Assembly (NCBI GenBank): GCA_905221605.1
Contig: CAJNDS010002435.1
Span: 717,277-781,276 of the forward strand
Source: Symbiodinium natans
Lineage: Eukaryota > Sar > Dinophyceae > Suessiales > Symbiodiniaceae
DNA length: 64,000 nt
Reading direction: 5' to 3'
Shown here: piece after piece, positions 1 through 9,973 of the stretch
Numbering within the stretch: position 1 is the first letter of the stretch
How the letters are laid out: each line of letters opens with the position of its first letter
Position numbers and translations under genes: made by a program
The notes under the pieces: generated by a model
The model's database searches: none
Seen by the model: the letters and a program-made list of their open reading frames with translations, nothing else
What the model was told of the DNA's origin: nothing

Positions 1-355
1 GCAGCTTTCGACCTGTACTGTGTTCCCAAGCGACCTGCAACACAAGCATGGTTTGCATGATTTACACACTGATGGCGGCCGGAGCCAAAAGTAGTTCACG
101 CGGCGAGTCGCATAGCACGTAGGTTTCTAGCTTGTAGGTATGTTCAACAATGTTCCAGGCCTGCTGGTGCTGTACGCATACATATACATATATGTGTATA
201 TACACATATCTATTCTTCTTATATATCTGTATGCAGTGATAGTCGTCTGAGAGTTTTTGAACTATATTGTACTTCTTTCTGTTTATGTATCTTTATGTTC
301 GAGGTAGTGCGGTAATTTCCTGACGGGTTGCTGTCACGGCGGCTTTTGCTTGATT
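1..355. other. Upstream flank with TA-rich microsatellite
   Basis: No gene is seen here. Positions 177-234 hold alternating ATAT/GTAT sequence (imperfect TA/CA microsatellite). The stretch ends just before the ATG at 356 of the dioxygenase gene and presumably carries its 5' flank. I see no TATA box, which fits dinoflagellate genes in general, and no spliced-leader relict. Confidence 0.5.
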
Positions 356-1734
356 ATGCCACTTGTTGCTGGTCTCATCCAGCTGGCGCTGCTCGGGACG
401 GCTGTCTGCCAGGAAGCAGTTTGTGATGCAGCTGGGGATAAGGCTGAGTGCATGACGCCGCCTGTGTTTTCATTGGACGAGATTTCAAAGAACAACAGTT
501 CGAATCTCATGGATGCTCTCCACAACGTTGGCTGCTTTTACCTTGCGGACCATGGCATTCCGCCCGAGGTGGTCCAGGAGGTCATGGCCGCCCTAGAGAC
601 ATTCTTCGCTTTGCCCAAGGAGCAGAAATCCGATGTTGCAATCGATCGCAATCAGAGAGGATGGTTGGATTCGACGTCGTCCAAATCCGCCAAAATGCAC
701 TTCACCAACATCTCGGATCACAAAGAAATCCTGTTCTTTGGTCCTGATTTGGATGCCAATGATCCGGACATCGGACAGAAGCCGATGCTCGCCGTCAACA
801 GATGGCCTGACAAGCACATGCCAGACTTAAAGGCTAAAGTTTATGCGTACTACGACCGTGTGATGAAAATTGGTGAGGCAATTCTTCAAGCCATCGCCAT
901 TGGGCTTGGACTCAGCGATCACAATTTCTTTAAGAAGTTCTATGACAAGCCAATGGGAAGGGGTCAGCTCCTCTACTACCCGGTGCCAACTCGTCGCGAC
1001 GAGCAGATTTACGCTGTTGGCCCTCATTTCGATTTGGGGGCTATCACTGTAGCTGGGCAAATCTCTTTCTGGGAGCCTTTCAGCTCTTGATGTTATGCCC
1101 AGAACTCACAGGAGCCAAGCATCATCCGTTTAGCAGAATCCTGCATAATGTCCATGCGATGCGCTTCAAAGCGTTTGTTTAGCGTTTGTTTAGCAGCGGG
1201 CCGAGGTAGTGTTGCAGGATGACAATGGCGGACTTCAGTTCTTCTCGAGACGCTCCCAGCAATGGATCGATGTGAAGCCTGTCAAGGACACCTTATCGAC
1301 ATTTCGACATTTGTCAGGTATAGCGTTGAGATAGTTGAAAGTCGGGGCAATGTATGGAGCATAGGTCCAGGCAAGTTTTCCTTCTGGCTCCTGTGACTAG
1401 TGTTTCTTCAACCCCGAAGAACACACTGGTCATCAACATCGGCAACATTCTGAAGATGTGGACCGCTGGGTTCCTCCAGTCCACCATCCACCGTGTTGTC
1501 AATGGCAATCGCAGCCGTCACCGGTATGGGGTTTCTATCTTCTACGATCCCTCTTCGGATGCTCTGATTGACCCGCATGACGTTTTTGGGGACCCGGGCG
1601 GGCACCGTGAGGTTGTGGTGCCGTTTTATGCTGGCCAGTACATAGCGAATTCCAATAGGAAGTTGTTTTCGCACTACGAAGATGAGGGGTATGACCTGCA
1701 CCGTCAGCCAGTCGAGACCCAGCGCAGCATCTGA
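356..1734 (+). CDS. Secreted isopenicillin-N-synthase-like 2OG-Fe(II) dioxygenase, 3 exons
   Basis: Proposed exons are 356-1048, 1206-1286 and 1420-1734, giving about 362 residues, the usual length of this family. The ATG at 356 is the first true methionine (the open frame before it starts at a TTG). Residues 1-20 form a hydrophobic signal peptide. Residues 33-140 match the DIOX_N region (VGCFYLADHGIP). The iron site is H224-x-D226 (PHFDLGAIT) and H282 (STIHRVV), followed by RYGVSIFYDP. Exon 2 supplies VVLQDDNGGLQ and WIDVKPVK, exactly the strands missing between exons 1 and 3, so the join is convincing. Intron 1 is GT-AG. Intron 2 is best read as GA-AG and is flanked by a direct AAG repeat. 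Family members oxidise small molecules using 2-oxoglutarate and O2; the substrate cannot be told. The R-x-S 2OG-binding motif appears as RYG (R293, G295), so co-substrate binding may differ. Confidence 0.85.
1049..1205 (+). other. Intron 1 of the IPNS-like gene (GT-AG)
   Basis: The intron starts ACT|GTAGCT and ends CCGAG|GTAGTG. Removing it joins GAIT to VVLQDDNGG in phase 0, which restores the family pattern. Reading through gives a premature stop at 1090. Confidence 0.7.
1287..1419 (+). other. Intron 2 of the IPNS-like gene (probable GA-AG)
   Basis: The best join is GTCAAG|GACACC to CCGAAG|AACACA, in phase 0, giving VKPVK-NTLVINIG. No GT donor nearby gives the family sequence. The trinucleotide AAG is repeated at both edges, so the exact cut may slide within it; GA and GC donors and short flanking repeats are reported for dinoflagellate introns. 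Confidence 0.6.
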
Positions 1735-3040
1735 GCGACTGCCTGTTGATTCGTCGCAGCTTTCCAGTATTGGCACGGGAATTAAAAAAAGGGGGGGGGG
1801 CCAGACAAGACCCCCGGCAAATAGAAGCGATATTTCGGAAGCCCCCAACCTCGGGCAAGCCAAAACGATGTGACGGACAGAGGACGGGGGTATCCTATGC
1901 TCTACAGGCGGTGCTCGTATGAGTGGCTTGACCTTGAAAAAGAGCTCTGGACCATGTCCGAACCTGCACTTGGAGCTTTCGATCTAATTCCCTCCTTGCT
2001 CGTTCTAGCGTAGATGAACAGCGCCGATGCTCCCCCTTAGCACTTCTCAGAGGTTCCAGTGACCATTTGCGGGGGGGGGGGGGTGGTAGGAGGAGGGCAA
2101 GGACTCTCAGGGCTTAGACATCCTTCTGGTTTAGGGCTTCTTGGCCGCAAGATTCAAACAAAATGGATGCAACGCTTCTCAAGAAGTCCCTGGCTCCAAG
2201 ACATCAGCTAGGCCCCTTAACCCTTGCAATGCCATACCCGCAAGTGGAAAGCACACCCTATACCCTCATTTCCAAACCTTATCTTGGCAGCAACCTTGTA
2301 TAAAACCCTTTGAGTTAATCTGGTTTTTCCGTTTGTTTAGCTTATGCTTTGTCCTCTCGGGAAGAAACGAGATAGGAAGGCTGCCGTGGTTCAGGTTCGC
2401 AGCTAAGCTTCAAATGCACTTTCTGCAATTTTGGTATGAACCTGGCAATCCATCGTGAGTGTCAACTAGGCAGGTGGCAAAAAAGAAAACCTGGTATTTG
2501 CCTTGTTACGTGGCAGCTATCGAAGCAATAGACTTCCTTGAATGCCAAGGCAGGTCACGTGACTTAACGTCGTTTGCGGTTAGGGTTCTTCGGGTATCCG
2601 TTAAAGAAGATACATCTTAAGCAATCTTCTACAAGATGAATTATGTTGTAGGAGGTGAATATCATACGTCTTATCACAAAGGTTAACAAAGTGGCCACAC
2701 TGCTCGCAGCGTCAAACTGCGCACCATGGAGTCCACGTGGAGCCATGGCTGCCAGGGTGGCGGCCATTCCCAGCCCGAGCGGGGGCCTCCAGCCACGTGC
2801 CTTTAAGAAAGAGCCGAAGAAAGGGAGCGGGTCAGATCTCTGAAGTATGGCGGGTCGCTGTTATTATGTCGCCCCCCCTTGTACGTTTCAGGCTACCCCA
2901 AACCGGCATCATAACTTAGAGGAGTTGGAGGATTCGGCAAGAAGCAGACAGCTCCAGTTACACCGTAGAAGCCGGATACATACTATACTTTACCTGTACT
3001 ATAATACTATAGAATACAATAGTCTATGTTTACATGCAGA
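1735..3040. other. Intergenic, G-runs, no assignable gene
   Basis: This stretch contains G-runs at about 1790-1800 and 2070-2081 and several short open frames without recognisable motifs or splice-linked partners. I see nothing else that supports a gene or RNA. Confidence 0.5.
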
Positions 3041-3075
3041 AATATATATATATATATATATACATACATACATAT
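3041..3075. repeat. (TA)n microsatellite
   Basis: Alternating TA, then TACA/TATA. It lies about 180 bp before the telomere-type array. Confidence 0.85.
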
Positions 3076-3258
3076 ATTTCTACACATGTAGGTATGAAGA
3101 GAGATTTGGGATTATGCTCTCAAAGGGACCTCCTTTTGATCACAAGGAATGCTTCCTTCAGCTGCCCTCCACAGCCACTCCACAGACTCGCCGGCGCGAC
3201 TCGTCGTTTACAACATATATATATGTATGTGCTATAGTTGCAGTTACTATACTGTTGA

Positions 3259-3341
3259 GGGTTTAGGGTTTAGGGTTTAGGGTTTAGGGTTTAGGGTTTA
3301 GGGTTTAGGGTTTAGGGTTTAGGGTTTAGGGTTTAGGGTTT
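3259..3341 (+). repeat. Interstitial telomeric array (TTTAGGG)11
   Basis: Eleven perfect TTTAGGG units run from 3262 to 3338, with GGG before and TTT after. This is the plant-type telomere repeat, also reported for dinoflagellates. It lies inside the contig with unrelated DNA on both sides, so it is an interstitial copy, perhaps from a chromosome fusion or from repair with telomerase. Isolated GGTTTAGGG-like words recur near 48785-48845 and 52255. Confidence 0.95.
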
Positions 3342-3539
3342 GTATGTATGTACTATACTCTACTACAGTACAATAATATGAGAAGTATTGTTTCTTCATA
3401 TTATTTCTAGTTTTCATTTTTATTGAGATGTAGAGGTCGACCATCGTGCTTAGTTTTGATTCAAAGCCGAGGAGTGGCGACTCTTTATCAACTCTGGCAG
3501 CGTGCGGGACGTGAGCATTGGAGCCTCGGCAGCTTCTAC

Positions 3540-4006
3540 GTATGTAATGCAATGTAACATAACGTCATGAAGTTAAATGAAATGTACTGTAACGTAATGT
3601 AATGGAATCAAATGTAATGAAATGCAATGAAATGAAATGTAATGTAATGCAATGTAATGTAATGTATGTAATGTATGAATGTAATGTATGAATGTAACGT
3701 AATGTAATGTAATGTAATGTAGTGTAATGTGGTGTAATGTAGTGTAATGTAGTGTAATGTAGTGTAATGTAGTGTAATGTTATGTTATGTTACGTTATGT
3801 TACATTACGTTATGTTATGTTATATTATGCTATGTTATGCTATGTTGTGCTATGTATGTAATGTATGTATGTATTGCATGTAATGTATGTAAGGTATGTA
3901 ACGCATGTAACGTATGTAACGTATGTATGTATGTATGTATGTATGTATGTATGTATGTATGTATGTATGTATGTATGTATGTATGTATGTATGTATGTAT
4001 GTATGT
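3540..4006 (+). repeat. Graded penta- to tetranucleotide array
   Basis: The array passes from imperfect AATGTAATGTA/AATGAAATG (3540-3720), to GTAGTGTAAT units (3720-3776), to TTATG units (3777-3850), to mixed GTATGTAA (3850-3920), and ends in about twenty ATGT units (3921-4006). The drift between neighbouring unit types suggests growth by slippage. Open frames across it on both strands (repeated MYVC or IHTY) are artefacts. Confidence 0.95.
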
Positions 4007-4293
4007 ACATGTATATATGGACATATACACACATGTCGGTGTGATCTACTTTGCATCTCGTCCTGAGTCCTCCTGCTCTTTCGAGTTGTCAAGCATCCCA
4101 AAGACTACCTAAACCCAGCTGTCAACCGAGTCGATCCAGACCCTTATAAACCGAAACCCGAAGGCCACCCCAAGCCCTTTTGCAACGGCTTGAACCCGCC
4201 CGGATCCCGTCCTGCCTCGCTTCGCAGCTCGTCCCCCAAAATCCTAAACCCCAAAACGGGGATCCTGCCGACTCTCTGCGCACCATTCTCACC

Positions 4294-5118
4294 ATGCCAA
4301 GCAGCCAGACAGCAGCTTGCCTTGCCGCGCTTGCCGCTGGGGCGGCCGCCAGCCTCGTGGCGCCCACTTTCCTCCAGAGTTTGTCAGGCGCAGGTGCGCG
4401 CGCGACAGCAGCTCCGCATCTACGTGGCTCTACAGCCGGCGCGGGCTCCGGTGTGGGTGCCATTGGCGCCATTGCTGCCGGTGGCGCAATAGCAGCAACT
4501 GTGCTCGCCTCAGCACGCCCGGCGCGGGCACGCACCGTGCAAAAGGCCGCTTGCAAGTCAGCTCGCCGCGAGCTAGCCGTCGCCTACGAGGACTCTGGCA
4601 TCGATCTCCTTGACAACGGCAAGTTTGCTCAGGGCTTGGTGGGTTCCGAGGGTGCTTGGGGGCGCTACGAGTTCGATCCCTTGGGCTTCTCTTCGAAAAC
4701 GGAGCAGGTTCCCTGGCTTCGTGAGGCGGAGCTCAAGCACGGCCGCATCTGTATGCTCGCCTGGCTCGGCTTGGTGGTCCCGGACTTCGTTCGCCTGCCG
4801 GGCGAGAAGTTCTCTTTCGAGGCCGTGCCTGTCTCCATCGATGCTCACGAAGCCTTCCGCGGTGCCACAGGTGTCAACGCCCAGATCTTGTTCTGGGTCA
4901 GCCTCGTGGAGCTCTGCTGCACGAAGAAGGTCTTCGAGTGGAACTCTTTGGAGGTGGCTGGTGACTATGGTCTTACCAGCTGGTTCCCCAGCGACGAAGA
5001 GGGCCAGAAGAAGATGCGCTTGGCCGAGCTCAAGAATGGACGTCTGGCTATGCTCGCCTTTGCTGGCGCGGTCACCCAAGCTGTCCTGACTCGCCATCCT
5101 TTTCCTTGGCTGTACTGA
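4294..5118 (+). CDS. Chlorophyll a/c-binding light-harvesting protein (FCP/LHC superfamily)
   Basis: A 274-residue, intronless antenna protein of the plastid thylakoid that binds chlorophyll and carotenoid and feeds the photosystems. Chosen start: ATG at 4294, because upstream in-frame codons only begin at a TTG and the sequence from 4294 gives a classic leader. Residues 1-25 are a signal-peptide-like segment ending near LVAPTF. A second hydrophobic stretch (about 55-72) followed by basic residues fits the bipartite or tripartite plastid leader of dinoflagellates. Helix A carries EAELKHGRICMLAWLG (about 143-165) and helix C carries AELKNGRLAMLAFAG (about 243-262); the Glu/His/Asn/Arg residues of these motifs are the chlorophyll ligands and inter-helix salt bridges in this superfamily. 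A middle hydrophobic segment (about 190-205) is helix B. Many dinoflagellate homologues occur as polyproteins or tandem arrays; this one stands alone. Confidence 0.93.
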   Translation: MPSSQTAACLAALAAGAAASLVAPTFLQSLSGAGARATAAPHLRGSTAGAGSGVGAIGAIAAGGAIAATVLASARPARARTVQKAACKSARRELAVAYEDSGIDLLDNGKFAQGLVGSEGAWGRYEFDPLGFSSKTEQVPWLREAELKHGRICMLAWLGLVVPDFVRLPGEKFSFEAVPVSIDAHEAFRGATGVNAQILFWVSLVELCCTKKVFEWNSLEVAGDYGLTSWFPSDEEGQKKMRLAELKNGRLAMLAFAGAVTQAVLTRHPFPWLY

Positions 5119-5602
5119 GAGAGGGTTTTCGGATGTTGCAGCTAGCCTATTGGACTTGCTTCGATGTGCTCGACCACATGTGGGCCAGAAGCGTAAGCTG
5201 AACATCGTGTATTAGACGAGTCGATTGGAGTTCTGGCCGACATAATTGGTCAACGGCAAACCGGTAGAGTAGCGTGGACGGACCGAAGCCTACGCTCCAG
5301 AGTGAGAGTCGAAAACCCTAGAGAGCGCAACCCCCTACACCACAAACCGGAGCCGAAAACCAGAGCAGAGCACCAATCAGACTAGCCATCAGCGATTTGC
5401 GATCCCAAGGAAAGCAAGAAAAGGTAAAGTGCAGTGTTTCACTTTCCCACAGAGACGTTCAGACATCAGCAATGCAAATCCCAAGCCCCGCCAACCCCTC
5501 GCCTCTGCTGATTGGCTACGTGAGTTGGGTAATTGTTCTCTTCAGCATGCTCCGTATGGAGCTGCTGATCTGCAGTCCGAACTTGGGACCTGCCGTTCGC
5601 TT

Positions 5603-5604
<2 letters not shown>
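5119..5604. other. 3' flank of the LHC gene
   Basis: No gene recognised. The sequence has mixed composition without obvious exon motifs, and runs into the GA microsatellite. Confidence 0.4.
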
Positions 5605-5635
<31 letters not shown>

Positions 5636-5651
5636 AAACGAGAGAGAGAAC

Positions 5652-5686
<35 letters not shown>
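5605..5686 (+). repeat. (GA)n microsatellite
   Basis: Two GA tracts separated by a short GAAAACGAGAGAGAGAACTA interruption. A G-run (5749-5761) and an (AAAG)n tract (about 5862-5886) follow. Confidence 0.95.
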
Positions 5687-5688
<2 letters not shown>

Positions 5689-5894
5689 CCAGGTACCGGG
5701 GTGTCAAGCGGCCAACCTGCTCTAACCAGTTACAGAGGGGTAGTGTGAGGGGGGGGGGGGGCTAAACAGTTGGCAGAGTACACCCGGGCACCGGCCACCG
5801 ACCACTCCACCCCGAAACAGGGGCGGGCATAGATGCCCGGGGCGCAGACCCCAAGCCCCTAGAAAGAAAGAAAGAAAGAAAGAGAGAACGCCAG

Positions 5895-6845
5895 AGAGAG
5901 TATGCTCCGTGGAACTAAAGCAGCTTTGGCGGTTGGCAAGAGACCCGATACCCCTGAGGCACCTCCGGGCCATACGCCGCCGAGCTCAGTGCCGCCGAGC
6001 TTCCTTCGGCGCCGCGCCGGGCCCGGGGGGCTTGTTGTGGGTTTCAAACGGCAATGTAAGACACATCAGGCAGTACAGCTTAAAGAGTCTGAAGAATAAT
6101 TTGAAGAATAGTGTTAACAGGAAAGCTGAGAATACTAATGCTAGCGGCCAATATAGTTGTAAATCTCGCACGTCAGTCAACATGCTGCAGGTAGAATTCA
6201 GAGCTGTCAGGAGATGAGATGGGATTCGGCGGTTTCTGGTTCACTGGCAGTATGGCACCCAGGCTTCTGAGAACGTTCAGCCACGGCGGTCTCTATGCAA
6301 AGTGCCCCAAGCTGCACTGGCGTTTGTCGGAGGTGAGAGCATAGCGTCGTTGTCACAGAAGCAAAGGCTGCACTGGTTTGTGGGCTCGGGCCCGCTTTGA
6401 GCTGCTCACGCACGACTTGCATACGCAGCCACAACAGATTCAGGCTTCAAGTCGAGGCACTTGAGGCCCAAAAGGAAGCCTAAAAAAGCTTAGAGAGACC
6501 GTGCATCCGTGCGACTTGTCTCTGCGCACTGGTTGTGGCAACCAGAGCTCCGTCTTTTTCATCTGTGCCACATTCTGCCGCACTTTGTCGTGCGGAAACC
6601 AAGGGTCTGTCTGTCCAGGTACACGGAGATGGCTGCGGAAGTTCTCTTGCCTGCCATCGATTACGAAAGTGCTGACGACGATTTTAAGGCAAGCACCAAA
6701 AAGCCCAGAGTGGAAAACTTGAAAAACGAGTGGAGAACTTGAAACACCCGTTGACGCATTGATAGGTGAGTTGCGCGTTTTGATTCTATATGTCATATTT
6801 CACCTTCAAAACACAGATACATTGAGGCATACAAGTACGCACACA
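5895..6845. other. Unassigned, short coding-like segments
   Basis: 5909-6050 is GC-rich and open (ELKQLWRLARDPIPLRHLR), and 6629-6742 is a 37-codon ATG frame beginning MAAEVLLPAIDYESADDDF. Neither has a recognisable family motif, so I cannot tell an isolated exon from chance. The rest shows nothing clear. Confidence 0.2.
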
Positions 6846-7079
6846 CACACATATAAATATATATATATATATGCTCACCCCCCCCCCCCGACAGACCCCG
6901 GAAGCGAAAAAAAGGCTGAGGGCGCGACGGACAGCGTAGCTGCACACAGTAGAGCATATTTTTTTCGATTAGTACGGCTTTGTGTTCGCAATGAAAGATG
7001 CAGACAGATGTGAGAAGGACGCATGCTGTAAGGACCTGAACAATTTGCTCGACATCGTGGATTGCTATTCATTTTAATA

Positions 7080-8045
7080 AGGTTGCTCTTAGTTTTACTT
7101 GGGTTCCTATTAAGTTTATTAGGATTCATAGGCTTCGTATGAGTTCAATAGGAATCCTGTTTGAATCAATAGGAACCCCATTAAAATGAATGAGAACCCT
7201 ATTGAAATTAAGACGAGTCTTTTTTGCAAACTTAGTAAGAATCCTAGTACAATTAATAAGAACCTGGTTGAAATACGTAGAAGCTCCTATTAAAACTTCT
7301 TGGCGTCCTAAATTCAGAGGAACCATAGGAAGGCCATTCAAATGAATAGGAACCCTTTTGAATTCATAGGAATGCTATTAAAATTAATAGGAACCCGACA
7401 AAAGAATCTATGAATTCTTTTTAAGAGTAACAGGAATCCGTGTAACATGAAGATGAATCCTATTAAAGGATTAAGAGGAGCCAATAAAATTCTTTCAAAA
7501 GAGTCATGTGGACCCTTCAAAACTTCAAACACTAAGAGTCGTACTGTTAGAATTATAATAAACACTATTAAAACATTTAATTAACAGGATTGCTAAAAAA
7601 ACAAATGAGAGTTACAATAACATTACTTCGAGTCCAATTGAAATGAATAAGACATCTTATGAAAATGAATAAGAAGCCTATTGAAATTAATAGGAATATG
7701 TATAAAATTTGTTATGAAGCTTTTTAAATTTCTAAGACTTATTAAAACTAACTAGGAAGAAGAATGTTATTACAATTACTCAGAATCGGATTCCAATTAT
7801 TTGGCATTTGATTGAAATGAATAGGAATCAATATTAAACCCAATAAAGTCCTTTAACAGGCATCCTTTAAAATCTAACACGAACCCCATTAAACAAATAC
7901 AGGAATCCCATTGCCATTGAAAATCACTTAGAATGCTAGTAAAATGATTAGGAGTCTTGTTAATTAAATAAGGACTCCCGTTAAAGTGAACAGGAGTATT
8001 ATTAAATTTAATAGGCAGCCTAAAACATAATAAGGAATCATATAA
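7080..8045 (+). repeat. AT-rich degenerate ~24-nt tandem repeat field
   Basis: The core AATAGGAACCCTATTAAAAT recurs about every 24 nt with many substitutions (for example near 7147, 7171, 7193, 7350, 7390). The field spans almost 1 kb. Its base composition is far more AT-rich than the surroundings, and it ends where the 101-bp array begins. Confidence 0.8.
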
Positions 8046-8079
8046 GAACCCCTGAAAAACTCTTATCAAAAATCCAGTT

Positions 8080-9897
8080 TCTAAAAATCCAAAAATCCAA
8101 ACATCCAAACATCCACCCCAAAGGTTTGGATTTTTGGAAACTCGAGCGGGAGCCTCAAAATCCAAAAATCGGGCAAATTCCTCGAGTTTCCAAAATTCCA
8201 AAAACCCAAAAAAACCCACCCCAAGGTTTGGAATTTTGGAAACTCGAGGAATTTGCTCGATTTTTTGATTTTGAGGCTCCCGCTCGAGTTTCCAAATTCA
8301 TATTTCTCATGGGTGCAGAACCCCTAAAAGAATCTCACCAAAACCTGAGTTTCCAAAAATCCAAAAACCCCAACCCAAGTTTCGGATTTTTGGAAACTCG
8401 AGGAATTTGCTCAAAATCCAAAAAAAACCCAAAATTCCTCGAGTTTCCAAAATTCCAAAAATCCAAAAATCCCAACCCCAGTTTCGGATTTTTGGAAACT
8501 CGAGGAATTTGCTCAAAATCAAAAAAACCCAAAATTCCTCGAGTTTCCAAAATTCCCAAAATCCAAAAATTCCACCCCAAGGTTTGGATTTTTAGAAACT
8601 CGAGCGGGAGCCTCGAAATCCAAAAAAACCCAAAATTCCTCGAGTTTCCAAAATTCCAAAAATCCAAAAATCCCAGCCCCAGTTTCGGATTTTTGGAAAC
8701 TCGAGGAATCTGCTCAAAATCCAAAAAAGCCCAAAATTCCTCGAGTTTCCAAAATTCCAAAAATCCAAAAATCCCAACCCCAGTTTCGGATTTTTGGAAA
8801 CTCGAGGAATTTGCTCAAAATCCAAAAAAACCCAAAATTCCTCGAGTTTCCAAAATTCCCAAAATCCAAAAATTCCACCCCAAGGTTTGGATTTTTAGAA
8901 ACTCGAGCGGGAGCCTCGAAATCCAAAAAAACCCAAAATTCCTCGAGTTTCCAAAATTCCAAAAATCCAAAAATCCCAACCCCAGTTTCGGGTTTTTGGA
9001 AACTCGAGGAATTTGCTCAAAATCCAAAAAAACCCAAAATTCCTCGAGTTTCCAAAATTCCACAAATCCAAAAACCCCAACCCCAGTTTCGGATTTTTGG
9101 AAACTCGAGAATTTTGGGTTTTTTTGGATTTTGAGCAAATTCCTCGAGTTTCCAAAAATCCGAAACTTGGGTTGGGATTTTTGGATTTTTGGAAACTCGA
9201 GGAATTTTGGGTTTTTTTGATTTTGAGCAAATTCCTCGAGTTTCCAAAAATCCGAAACTGGGGTTGGGGTTTTTGGATTTTTGGAATTTTCGAAACTCGA
9301 GGAATTTTGGGTTTTTTTTGGATTTTGAGCAAATTCCTCGAGTTTCCAAAAATCCGAAACTGGGGTTGGGATTTTTGGATTTTTGGAATTTTGGAAACTC
9401 GAGGAATTTTGGGTTTTTTGGATTTTGAGCAAATTCCTCGAGTTTCCAAAAATCCGAAACTTGGGTTGGGGTTTTTGGATTTTTGGAAACTGGAGGAATT
9501 TTGGGTTTTTTTGGATTTTGAGCAAATTCCTCGAGTTTCCAAAAATCCGAAACTTGGGTTGGGATTTTTGGATTTTTGGAATTTTGGAAACTCGAGGAAT
9601 TTTGGGTTTTTTTGGATTTTGAGCAAATTCCTCGAGTTTCCAAAAATCCGAAACTGGGGTTGGGATTTTTGGATTTTTGGAATTTTGGAAACTCGAGGAA
9701 CTTTAAATTCCTCGAGTTTCCAAAAATCCGAAACTTGGGTTGGGGTTTTTGGATTTTTGGATTTTTGGATTTTGGAAACTCGAGGAATTTTGGGTTTTTT
9801 TGGATTTTGAGCAAATTCCTCGAGTTTCCAAAAAATCCGAAACTGGGGTTGGGTTTTTTTGGAGTTTTGGATTTTTGGAAACTCGAGGAATTTTGGA
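8080..9897. repeat. ~101-bp satellite arranged as a ~1.8 kb palindrome
   Basis: Units of about 101 bp contain two CTCGAG sites about 41 and 61 bp apart. Within each unit GGAAACTCGAGGAATTT faces AAATTCCTCGAGTTTCC, so every unit can fold as a hairpin. Up to about 9107 the units run one way; from about 9150 they are reverse-complemented. The whole array is thus an inverted repeat with its axis near 9127 and arms of roughly 1.0 and 0.75 kb. Two unit types exist: one with GAATTTGCTCAAAATCC, another with GCGGGAGCCTCGAAATCC (near 8141, 8272 inverted, 8601, 8904). Long open frames in several frames on both strands arise because the unit lacks stop codons. Confidence 0.93.
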
Positions 9898-9900
9898 GTG

Positions 9901-9970
9901 GTGCTCTTCCCCCCCCCCCTTCCTGGACAGATCGGAAATACAATTCCGGGGTCTGTCGAGGGGGGGGGGT
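9901..9970. repeat. Small hairpin with poly-C/poly-G arms
   Basis: C9, TTCCTG, GACAGATCGGAA, a short loop, TTCCGGGGTCTGTC, GA, then G9-10. The inner arms are near-complementary, as are the homopolymer arms. It forms the right boundary of the compound element. Confidence 0.75.
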
Positions 9971-9973
9971 GAC

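Noticed and set aside
79-95. Reverse-strand TTTTGGCTC as a spliced-leader relict
   Set aside because: Only nine bases match, which is expected by chance in 64 kb.
3777-4112. Open frames with repeated MYVC or IHTY
   Set aside because: They come from the ATGT/TTATG arrays.
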